This document shows positions 55,675-63,199 of a DNA stretch of 64,000 nt, piece after piece. The stretch is from contig NZ_JAENIO010000002.1 of assembly GCF_016595415.1 (NCBI RefSeq), positions 62,001 to 126,000 of the forward strand. Reading direction: 5' to 3'. Source of the DNA: Roseibacillus ishigakijimensis. GTDB lineage: Bacteria; Verrucomicrobiota; Verrucomicrobiia; Verrucomicrobiales; Akkermansiaceae. Numbering within the stretch: position 1 is the first letter of the stretch; every line of letters begins with the position of its first letter. The position numbers were made by a program, and so were the translations under genes. The notes below the pieces were generated by a model, which worked only from the letters and a program-made list of their open reading frames with translations, searched no databases and had not been told where the DNA came from.

Positions 55675-56052
55675 AATCATTTTCGTTGGGTTCGCCTACC
55701 AATTAGCAGACCAATGACCTCTAGCAGGAAAAATTGTTCAAAGGAATAAAAATATTCCTAAAAGGCTCATTTTCTGAGCTTATCGCCCCTCTCCAGACGT
55801 TTTTTTTGCTCCTCTGCAGATTCCCGGAGCCATTTATTAAGCTCCGGGAACCATTTATTAAGCTCCCGGAGTCATTTATTGAGCTCCCGGAGTCATTTAT
55901 TGAGCTCCCGGAGTCATTTATTGAGCTCCCGGAACCATTTATTAAGCTCCCGGAACCATTTATTAAGCTCCCGGAACCATTTATTGAACTCCCGGAGCCA
56001 TTTATTGAACTCCCGGAGCCATTTATTGAGCTCCCGGAGCCATTTCAGGAGC
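55675..56052. other. Non-coding interval with a hairpin and the 21-bp array
   Basis: No supported gene lies here. A hairpin AGGAATA-AAAA-TATTCCT is at 55742-55759, and a T-rich tract is near 55800. The right half holds the tandem array listed separately. Open frames crossing it exist only because 21 is divisible by three. Confidence 0.7.
55824..56046. repeat. 21-bp tandem repeat array, 10 full copies plus one partial
   Basis: The unit is close to CCCGGAGCCATTTATTGAGCT. The core CATTTATT starts at 55831, 55852, 55873, 55894, 55915, 55936, 55957, 55978, 55999 and 56020, exactly 21 bases apart, with a degenerate last copy at 56041. Each unit contains GGAGC...GCTCC arms about ten bases apart, so each could form a small hairpin. 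There are no spacers. It ends six bases from the stop codon of the XRE gene. Confidence 0.95.
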
Positions 56053-56334
56053 CTACTCGGCGCTTCCGGGAGGGTCGGCCTGCTCGCTTGTCGCTTCGCG
56101 CGCACTTTCGATCTCCGGCACCAGTGTCACGATATCGACCGCGAAGGTGCGCGCCAGGCGGTAGAGAGTCTCCAAGGTGGGCCTATTGCGACACAGACCG
56201 AGATCGGAGATTCGGGTTTGCGAGAGACCGAAGCGCTCGGCGAGCTTATCTTGGCTCAATTGCAAATGCTGGCGATGCCGCCCGACCACGGTCGCGACGG
56301 CTTGTTGCCGATTTTGCCGATCCTCCTTTTCCAA
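56053..56334 (-). CDS. XRE-family helix-turn-helix regulator
   Basis: The 93-aa protein is one HTH_3 domain: VVGRHRQHLQLSQDKLAERF, then GLSQTRISDLGLCRNRPTLE and TLYRLARTFAVDIVTLVP, the five-helix XRE fold. The last ~15 residues are a short acidic tail. It is transcribed away from the large gene that starts 110 bases further right, and the space between them contains an inverted repeat over a promoter-like element. Autoregulation and control of the toxin-like gene are the obvious reading, not proven. Confidence 0.88.
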   Translation of the reverse strand: MEKEDRQNRQQAVATVVGRHRQHLQLSQDKLAERFGLSQTRISDLGLCRNRPTLETLYRLARTFAVDIVTLVPEIESAREATSEQADPPGSAE

Positions 56335-56395
56335 GTCCTCCCTTTACCATCCAGCCCCGGCGACGACCTCCACCTTCAACTCGTTGAGCAAAAGG

Positions 56396-56427
56396 TTGAC
56401 AGTGAGCGATCACTATCGATGCTCACT
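56396..56427 (+). promoter_or_regulatory. TTGACA -35 element overlapping an inverted-repeat operator
   Basis: A consensus TTGACA lies at 56396-56401. Its last base begins AGTGAGC (56401-56407), which pairs with GCTCACT (56421-56427) as a perfect 7-bp inverted repeat with 13 bases between. A nested AGTGAGCGATCACT is palindromic at 12 of 14 positions. The -10 is not obvious. The site fits an XRE operator in front of the gene at 56444. Confidence 0.5.
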
Positions 56428-56443
56428 CTTGTATTTTGTGAAA

Positions 56444-59400
56444 ATGGTCACCTTCATTTCTGCTTTTTTCCTTTTCTTCACGACCTTCCTCGCGGGGCAG
56501 GGGCTGAGGGTGACGCACGTCATCGAGGAGGAGGGGGACCAGATGGTGCATGCTCTCGATTTCCACTCTCTCGAAGGGGGGCTGACCATCCTGCAGCAAA
56601 GCCCCACTCTGCAGCCCGACCAGTGGAGGGATGCAGGCTTCTGGTGGGGGCTGGAGCCCGATGAAGATCTGGTGCGCTGGCCCCTCTTCTCGGTGGCCAA
56701 GCCCAGCTATGTGCCCCCGGCAGCCCCCGAGCCCGCGCCCACCCACGTGACCTTCATGCTAGAGCTTTCCCCGCAGGGCCTCGTGGCCAGCTGGGTCTCG
56801 CTGCAGGAGCCCCCGGCCACCGATCCTCCCCAGGCTCCGGAGGATCGCTATGCCGCGCGGGCCGAGATTCGCCACCACTTCGCCGACTTGCCCGTGGAGG
56901 AGGCCGATTGGCTGCAGGTGCCCATTTTTGCCAAACGTTTCGGCGATTATTACTACACCTTCCTCCTGCACCGCACCGGGCCGGGGGTGGAGGTGCCCTT
57001 CAATGGCCCGCTGCCGACGGCGGATGCCGCCATGGTGCAGCACTTTCGCTCCGTCTTCCCCCAGATTGCGCAGGAGGTGGCCACCCTTTCCGACAGCTCG
57101 CGGGAGGCTCCCCCCCGGCCTGCTCCCAGCCCACACGCGCGCGGCTTCTGGCGCCTGCGCCAGCTCCAGCCAGGCGATCTGGATAGCGATAATGACGGCT
57201 GGAGCAATGCCCGCGAAATCGCGGAAGGCACCAACTGGCTGAATGCTGATAGCGATGGCGATGGCTTGTCGGATGGCGACCCGCAGGAGGACAATCCCTT
57301 GCTCAATGAAGCCCGCGCGGACCCCGATGGGGCCAACCATGGCTCTCTCAATAGTGGCCTGGTGGGGCGTTGGGACTTTGAGAGCCATACCGGTGCCCAG
57401 ACCCCCGCCGCGGAGGTGACGACAGGCGCTCCCGTGGCCGTGGCCACTGGACCCCACGCCTTCGATGGTGCCCAAGTCTTTGAGGGCATGCCTTCGCGGG
57501 CCCTCCATCTGGAGGGGGGACCTTGGCAGACGGGCTCGGCCCTCTCTATCCCGTCGGATTTCCTGGGCGCTCACCAGGCTTATACTTTCTCCTTCTGGCT
57601 CCGCTTCCCAAGCAATCCCTTCCGCCATTCTTCCCAGACTGCCTCACAGGGGCAGTGGGTTACCGGGGCAGGCTCGGCTCCTCCCCGCGTCTATAGTCTC
57701 ATGACGGTGACGGACCGCAGCAGTGGGACCGTGGGCACGCCACGCTTTGCCTGGGTATTCAAGCTCCAGTTGGCAGTCATCGCCAATGGCTCCTACTTGC
57801 AGAGGTCGGGCGCGGCCCAGTCCTACTACCTGGCACTGGAGAATTGGGAGCCGGGCCCTGTCGCCACAAACCTGGCGGGCTGGGAAATCGATCAGGAGAC
57901 CTTGACCGATGGGAACTGGCATTTGCTGACCCTGCAGCTGGAGGACGAGGGCGCGGCAGCCTTTCTGGATGGGGTGGCATTGCCACCCCACTACGCGGTC
58001 GCACCAGCCAATATTCCGCCCTTCACCTTCTCCGACGACCCAGGGCAATCCGCCTTCCATCTCGGGAGCTTTGGCCCCTACAATTCCACCCTCCGCTCTC
58101 ATATTGATAATCCCGCCTTCGCTGGCGGGGAGCACGGACCGAGGCAGAATCTGGCCGCCTCCGTGGATCGACTCCGCGTCTATCGCCGTCTGCTGAGCAC
58201 TAGCGAGATCGCCGCCCTCTACCACACCGATATCGACCGCGATGGCCTCCTCGATCGCACCGAACACCATTCCCTCCGCCACCGCGACGAGGATGGCGAT
58301 GCCATTTTGGAAAGCGGGGAATACCACTGGCTCCTCAACCCCTTCGTGCACGATGCCCCCCACCTGGACCACGATGGCGATGGGCTGGACTCGCTGAGCG
58401 AGCAAGACGGCAACCAGCCCGCCCACGGCCCCACCGACCCGGCCCAGGCCGATAGCGATGGCGACGGCCTCCCCGATGGCTGGGAGAGCGGCTACGGCTT
58501 CAACCCCCTCTCCCCAGGGGATGTGGGTGGGAATCCCGATGGCGACCGCCTCTGCAATAGCGAAGAATACCTGGCGGGAACGGATCCGCATGATTCCGAT
58601 AGCGATGAGGACGGCATTGAGGACGGGCTTAATCTAGCCCCCCTGTGGCTGAGCATCTCGCGTCATCTCCAGTATGATTACGATGACTACGGGCCCGAGC
58701 AGCCCAATGCCCCCAAGCGGGTGGAGACCCGCAGCGGCTGGCGGGCAGAGACGGCGGAAACTCTCACGGCCCCCATTCCCTATCCCGCTTTGGCAGGGCG
58801 GCTGGGCCAGCGACAACCGTTCCCTTCCCAGGTCACCGATCAGGGCTTGGCCAAGACCTTGACCGCCGGGGGGCTGGCCCGCACCATCCCCGGACCACTC
58901 TGCTACCATGCCCAGCTGACTCACCGCCGCATCGTGGTGCGGGTGGAGGAAGCGGCAACCGAAGAGACGCCCTTCCCCGCCTTGCTGGTGCGGGAGCGGG
59001 CCAGCGGGGGACAGGCCCCGGTGGTGACCACCGAGGAGGTCACCCTGACCATCCCCCAGGGACAAACGCAATCCGCCCCCTACGACCTCGCGCCCTCCTT
59101 CGCCAATGCGGGCCCTAATGATGACTCCTATCTGGAGCGGGTGCGCGAGACCCTCGTGCCCTATGAGCTCATCTCCGCCGACCGCATGGTAGGCGGCAGT
59201 GTGACGCTGCCGCGCTCCGCCGAGGCCGGGGCCCCTTCCTGGCAGACGGTGGGCCTGCGCTTCAAGGCCCCCGGCGGGGAGGTGCTCGGCGAGTATGGCC
59301 AATTCTTCACCCCGGAGGGTCCCACCATGTTTTCCAGCGATGGGGCCCTCTTTGAGGAGTTCTTGCAGGCCCACGCGGCGGCCGCGGCCGGGGGGGGCAC

Positions 59401-61321
59401 GGCCCAGCTGCCGGAGCTGCCGCTGGTCTTTTGCGCCCGGCCCGGCCAGCCCGATACGGTGGAGTTCTACTTCCTCGCCAATAGTTACGGCGCCGTGGAA
59501 GTGGAGCTCATCCACGAGGACCTCGGCCTGCTGGGAACGCTGACCCGCACCCTCACGGCTGAGGCCGGGCTGGGGGAGTATCTGGAGGCGGTGGACGCCT
59601 TGTTGGCGGACTATGCGGCCCTCCCCGGGGGCGGCCCCAAGGCCTTGGGCGACTTCGAGTTCCAGCCCGCCACGGTGCTCGCCGGCATCCCGGCCCTCAA
59701 TTATCTGCGCGTCATTGGGGCTCCTTTCCAGGGCCTCTATTCCCAGTTGCACGGGCTCTACGCGGGCTTCGTCGATGGCCTGCAGGATGATTGGGAGCTA
59801 GTCCTCCTGGTGAAGGATGGGGCCCTGGCCCTGGGCGATGCCCTCCTGCAGGTGGATGAGCTCTACCGCAACCTCACCTCGCTGCGCTCTCAGGCCATGC
59901 TGGCCGTCTTGCTGGGGAAAATCTCGGAAAACTTTAGCGATGCGGTCATCGCGGGCATGCCGGACATCAAGAACGGGCTCCGGCGGCTGAAGCACCTCAA
60001 CTGGAAAAAGCTCTTCCTGCGCCCCGCGCAAGCAATCGGCGAGCTGACGGCCCAGATGGCCAGCCAAGCCGCCGCAGCGGTGCGGACTTGGTATAATAAT
60101 CTCTTGGAGCGCCTCTATGAGGAGAGTCAGGCCACGGTCTATACCGAGGTGCCCTGGGGTCCGGCTAATACCTTTATTCAAGCCAATAGTGCGCTGAACT
60201 ACTCCCTGGGCTATGGCTGCGGCTACATCATCGAGCAAGCCATTCTGGGCAAGGGCCTGGCGGCAGCCGGAAAGTTCTTCTCGAAAGGGGCCGCCCGGGT
60301 GGGGGCCGCCACCCTGACGGCGGCCAAGCGCTATCTGGCGCGGGTCGGGCCACTGCTGACGAAGTATCTCTCCAATGGCCGGGCCACGGCTGACGAGGCG
60401 GTGGAGATGCTGGGGAGCCTGCGCGACAATCTGCGCCATCCCCTGGGCAGTCCCGTGCCTGCCGGAGTGCCCCTCCCGCCGGGGGCCAACCCCGTGCTCT
60501 CGCCCCCCGTGGCCCGCAAGCCGGTGCTGGAAGCACTGGAGGAAGGAGCGGAACAAGCGGGCCAAGGGGCGGGGTCAAACGCGAGTCGGATTGCGAAGAA
60601 ATGGCTCGACGAGTCCCTGGATAGCCCCAATATCAGCCGCAATGCCGCCACCCGCGCCCTCTTCCACCAACGCCTCGGACAGATGATTCAGATTCTCGGA
60701 ACGCGATTCGACGATGAGGTGGGGGAGAATTTCATGAAATGGTATGACCAGTTCGTTCTCGATGCCGATACGGCAACGGATTACTTTGATTTAGTCATGA
60801 AGGCCTTTCATTCGAACATTGGGACAATGCGCTATGATAACATGAGCGCAGGACGGGCCGATTTGCTGGAACACTTTCTCCGAGGAAGCGACCGCTCGAG
60901 TTGGAGGCTGGGCTTCAATGGTTCACCAGACGTAAATCTTGGGAAGAAGATTCGGGGCAGTTTGATGCAAATTTACGAGGCCAAGCATGGGCGCTACAAA
61001 GGGAAACCGATGCTCGATGAAGTCGACGAGAAATTAGTGGAAGGCGTCGACTTCAATTTAGGAAATGGTTCCTACGCTCAAATGAAGACGACGCAATTGG
61101 GATCCAATAGCACGTTGAACTTGACGGAAGAATTAAACAAAGCGGTTGCTGCTGTAGTAGAAAGGCAAGGAGAGCGTTTGGAGTTTTCCATCTATTGGTT
61201 TGAAGACAACGGGATGCCCGACTTGTCATCATTATTAACAAGAGCAGACACTCTTACCGACGAGACAGGAATCATCATTGATATCGCAACCATTAAATCA
61301 ACCTACATAGACTGGAAGTGA
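56444..61321 (+). CDS. Large secreted LamG/calcium-repeat protein with nuclease-like C-terminus (putative polymorphic toxin)
   Basis: ATG 56444 starts a signal peptide (MVTFISAFFLFFTTFLAGQ) and gives 1625 aa. Domains: an N-terminal part (~20-240), a calcium-repeat block (~245-290, DSDNDGWSNA, DSDGDGLSDGD), a LamG domain (~305-590), more thrombospondin-type-3/EF-like repeats (~590-735), a long central region (~735-1250), a hydrophobic pretoxin-like helix block (~1254-1310, IIEQAILGKGLAAAGKFF), and a C-terminal ~220 residues with lower GC. That tail has MQIYEAKHGRYKGKP and EGVDFNLGNGSYAQMKTTQ, which resembles the D...QxK core of PD-(D/E)XK toxins. The stop overlaps the next gene. Confidence 0.75.
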   Translation: MVTFISAFFLFFTTFLAGQGLRVTHVIEEEGDQMVHALDFHSLEGGLTILQQSPTLQPDQWRDAGFWWGLEPDEDLVRWPLFSVAKPSYVPPAAPEPAPTHVTFMLELSPQGLVASWVSLQEPPATDPPQAPEDRYAARAEIRHHFADLPVEEADWLQVPIFAKRFGDYYYTFLLHRTGPGVEVPFNGPLPTADAAMVQHFRSVFPQIAQEVATLSDSSREAPPRPAPSPHARGFWRLRQLQPGDLDSDNDGWSNAREIAEGTNWLNADSDGDGLSDGDPQEDNPLLNEARADPDGANHGSLNSGLVGRWDFESHTGAQTPAAEVTTGAPVAVATGPHAFDGAQVFEGMPSRALHLEGGPWQTGSALSIPSDFLGAHQAYTFSFWLRFPSNPFRHSSQTASQGQWVTGAGSAPPRVYSLMTVTDRSSGTVGTPRFAWVFKLQLAVIANGSYLQRSGAAQSYYLALENWEPGPVATNLAGWEIDQETLTDGNWHLLTLQLEDEGAAAFLDGVALPPHYAVAPANIPPFTFSDDPGQSAFHLGSFGPYNSTLRSHIDNPAFAGGEHGPRQNLAASVDRLRVYRRLLSTSEIAALYHTDIDRDGLLDRTEHHSLRHRDEDGDAILESGEYHWLLNPFVHDAPHLDHDGDGLDSLSEQDGNQPAHGPTDPAQADSDGDGLPDGWESGYGFNPLSPGDVGGNPDGDRLCNSEEYLAGTDPHDSDSDEDGIEDGLNLAPLWLSISRHLQYDYDDYGPEQPNAPKRVETRSGWRAETAETLTAPIPYPALAGRLGQRQPFPSQVTDQGLAKTLTAGGLARTIPGPLCYHAQLTHRRIVVRVEEAATEETPFPALLVRERASGGQAPVVTTEEVTLTIPQGQTQSAPYDLAPSFANAGPNDDSYLERVRETLVPYELISADRMVGGSVTLPRSAEAGAPSWQTVGLRFKAPGGEVLGEYGQFFTPEGPTMFSSDGALFEEFLQAHAAAAAGGGTAQLPELPLVFCARPGQPDTVEFYFLANSYGAVEVELIHEDLGLLGTLTRTLTAEAGLGEYLEAVDALLADYAALPGGGPKALGDFEFQPATVLAGIPALNYLRVIGAPFQGLYSQLHGLYAGFVDGLQDDWELVLLVKDGALALGDALLQVDELYRNLTSLRSQAMLAVLLGKISENFSDAVIAGMPDIKNGLRRLKHLNWKKLFLRPAQAIGELTAQMASQAAAAVRTWYNNLLERLYEESQATVYTEVPWGPANTFIQANSALNYSLGYGCGYIIEQAILGKGLAAAGKFFSKGAARVGAATLTAAKRYLARVGPLLTKYLSNGRATADEAVEMLGSLRDNLRHPLGSPVPAGVPLPPGANPVLSPPVARKPVLEALEEGAEQAGQGAGSNASRIAKKWLDESLDSPNISRNAATRALFHQRLGQMIQILGTRFDDEVGENFMKWYDQFVLDADTATDYFDLVMKAFHSNIGTMRYDNMSAGRADLLEHFLRGSDRSSWRLGFNGSPDVNLGKKIRGSLMQIYEAKHGRYKGKPMLDEVDEKLVEGVDFNLGNGSYAQMKTTQLGSNSTLNLTEELNKAVAAVVERQGERLEFSIYWFEDNGMPDLSSLLTRADTLTDETGIIIDIATIKSTYIDWK
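59564..59775 (+). repeat. Parent copy of a ~200-bp duplicated segment
   Basis: This coding segment, around LEAVDALLADYAALPGGG of the large protein, recurs at 62063-62263 with three substitutions and one 12-bp deletion. It is inside the conserved central region, upstream of the toxin-like tail. Confidence 0.95.
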
Positions 61322-62025
61322 CTGCAATAAAATTAACAATCAATGGCGTAATCCCCAAAGGGGTTGAAATACAGTCTGTCTGGCTTGGGATTTATAACGG
61401 CCTAGCTAAAATCGAATCACTCAGGAGAGAGTATGTTATGACATTAGGTTACGGACATGAATTAAGACATCCTCTAATTTCCTCTTCTGAGATAGAGAGG
61501 ACTTTGACAATAGACCGCAAGATTGACCAGTTAACACTTAGCGATTCAGAAAAAGAGAAAAACACATTGATTCAGTGCACTTCGGAACGTGAATTCGGAC
61601 GCAGACTTATCTTAACGAGTAGAAATTTTTCCTCTGATACAGAGGTTTCACACTTAGAAAAGCTAATGACTACAGCCTTGGAGCACCTTTGTTTGTCTAA
61701 CCTTCTACTCTTCAACTCCTCCTACAGGGGAGCATGTCGTAGTGAATATGCCGGTTCAGGTACTGACTTAACCCGCGTTCCCGCCTGGGGTATTTGGCGC
61801 GAAGGATACATCGAAGGCATCGCCGCCGACATGTGGCTGGGGGAGGCCTTTTGGCAACATGCCAAGTGCAGCAAGGAAGAGGTTCTGGCCGCAGACTGGC
61901 TGCAGGTGGAGGAACGACCCAATCATCTCTACGTGAAAGCCTGGCCCCATCCCTTTGACAAAAACGAAGGAGAACAGCGCGAAAGGCAACTGCGTCTGCT
62001 GGACTTTTTCTTCGGCATCAAGTGA
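61318..62025 (+). CDS. Putative immunity protein for the preceding toxin-like gene
   Basis: The GTG at 61318 overlaps the TGA of the large gene, so the two are coupled. The 235-aa product has no signal peptide or membrane helix, as expected of a cytoplasmic antidote. The first ~150 codons are AT-rich (TAIKLTINGVIPKGVEI, LTLSDSEKEKNTLIQ) while the last ~85 (RVPAWGIWREGYIEGIAADM, ADWLQVEERPNHLYVKAW) return to the GC-rich style of the neighbourhood. I recognise no immunity family. The call rests on position, coupling, size and composition. Confidence 0.6.
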   Translation: MTAIKLTINGVIPKGVEIQSVWLGIYNGLAKIESLRREYVMTLGYGHELRHPLISSSEIERTLTIDRKIDQLTLSDSEKEKNTLIQCTSEREFGRRLILTSRNFSSDTEVSHLEKLMTTALEHLCLSNLLLFNSSYRGACRSEYAGSGTDLTRVPAWGIWREGYIEGIAADMWLGEAFWQHAKCSKEEVLAADWLQVEERPNHLYVKAWPHPFDKNEGEQRERQLRLLDFFFGIK

Positions 62026-62062
62026 GAAAGGCCAGCTCCCGGCTTTGACGCGGTAGGTTCGA

Positions 62063-62263
62063 GCCGGGCTGGGGGAGTATCTGGAGGCGGTGGACGCCTT
62101 CTTGGCGGACTATGCGGCCCTCCCCGGGGGCGGCCCCAAGGCCTTGGGCGGCTTCGAGTTCCAGCCCGCCACGGTGCTCGCCGGCATCCCGGCCCTCAAT
62201 TATCTGCGCGTCATCGGGGCTCCTTTCCAGGGCCTCTATTCCCAGTTGCACGGGCTTCGTCGA
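62063..62263 (+). repeat. Orphan copy of the duplicated toxin-gene segment
   Basis: This matches 59564-59775 at about 98% identity, with three substitutions and a 12-bp deletion between two GGGCT copies. It remains an open frame (FLADYAALPGGGPKALGGF) but lacks an upstream start and continues into unrelated sequence that ends at queC. It is a gene remnant, not a gene. Confidence 0.95.
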
Positions 62264-62301
62264 GGGCCCGACGGGTGGGCAGCCACTCAAGCCCGTTGTC
62301 T

Positions 62302-62961
62302 TCACCCCTCGTAAGCTGTCGGATCAGCGAGCCCGGCCAAGGCAAAAGCCTCCTTGCGCTCCACACAGGTGCCGCATTTGCCGCAGTGAATCTGGCCCCC
62401 CTTGTAGCAAGACCAAGTCTGGGAGAAATCCACTCCCAGTTCGTGACCCCGGGCGGCAATCTCCTCCTTGCGCATGGCGACGAAGGGGCGCAGGACCGTG
62501 ACATCCTCGTAAGTGCCTGCAGCAATGGCCCGCGCCATGGGGGCGAGAAAGTCTTCCCGGCAGTCCGGGTAGATGGCGTGGTCGCCCGAGTGGGCGGCGA
62601 TGACCAAGCCTTGCGCTCCCACGCTCTCCGCGTAACCAGCGGCCACTGCCAGGAGGATGCCGTTGCGGAAGGGGACTACCGTGCTTTTCATATTTTCCTC
62701 TTCGTAATGTCCCTCGGGTATCTCTTCTCCCGATTTCAGCAAACTACTCGTGAAGAGCTTGTTCATGAAGGTCAGGTCTGCACTTTGAAAAGGCACCCCG
62801 GCTTGCCCGGCTTGCCAACGGGCCAGCGGAAGCTCGCGTCCATTGTGCTTGGAGCCGTAATCCACTCCCAAGCAGGCCGCCACCTCGTGCCCCGCTGCCA
62901 AGGTGTGCCAGAGCGCGACGGTGGAATCCATCCCGCCCGAGAGGAGAACAATTGTTTTCAC
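62302..62961 (-). CDS. queC: 7-cyano-7-deazaguanine synthase
   Basis: The 219-aa enzyme makes preQ0 from 7-carboxy-7-deazaguanine with ATP and ammonia, on the way to queuosine. The PP-loop ATP site is LLSGGMDSTVALW at the N-terminus, and the C-terminal zinc site is CYKGGQIHCGKCGTC with four cysteines. VPFRNGILLAVAAGYAES and AAHSGDHAIYPDCRE are the family's central motifs. The best start is the GTG at 62961 (VKTIVLLSGG); the frame continues upstream to 63117 but without conserved sequence. No other queuosine gene and no preQ1 riboswitch are visible. Confidence 0.92.
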   Translation of the reverse strand: MKTIVLLSGGMDSTVALWHTLAAGHEVAACLGVDYGSKHNGRELPLARWQAGQAGVPFQSADLTFMNKLFTSSLLKSGEEIPEGHYEEENMKSTVVPFRNGILLAVAAGYAESVGAQGLVIAAHSGDHAIYPDCREDFLAPMARAIAAGTYEDVTVLRPFVAMRKEEIAARGHELGVDFSQTWSCYKGGQIHCGKCGTCVERKEAFALAGLADPTAYEG

Positions 62962-63199
62962 GGCGGAGACTCTTGGCTGTGGCTCGTCTTTTGACAAGAT
63001 TTGGAACCGCAAAAAAATGACCACCGGCGTCTTGAGGAGCTGGGTGGCAAGACGGGGAATTCCATTGGCTGCGTCTGCAAATGGAGAAAAAGCATGGAAG
63101 CAAAAATGACAAAACACGTCATTATGTGTCTTTTTTATTGATATTTAACAATAGTACTCTTTGGTAGTTGCGGCTGCGAGAATTGGCGCAAGAGAGAAA

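Noticed and set aside
55824-56046. CRISPR array
   Set aside because: The units are directly adjacent with no spacers, and no cas gene is near.
55914-56105. Minus-strand gene of RELNKWF repeats
   Set aside because: It overlaps the end of the XRE gene in another frame and consists only of the tandem array.
55734-56387. Plus-strand gene encoding PEPFIKL-type heptapeptide repeats
   Set aside because: 21-bp repeats keep any frame open. The rest of this frame is antisense to the XRE gene, and it has no plausible start.
62090-62314. Independent small gene in the duplicated segment
   Set aside because: It is a remnant of the large gene's central region with no upstream start signal, and it runs into sequence antisense to the end of queC.
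62962-63199. preQ1 riboswitch upstream of queC
   Set aside because: No compact preQ1 aptamer pattern was seen in this 238-base divergent interval. An ACAC...GTGT inverted repeat near a T run at about 63110-63134 was noted but has no gene to terminate.
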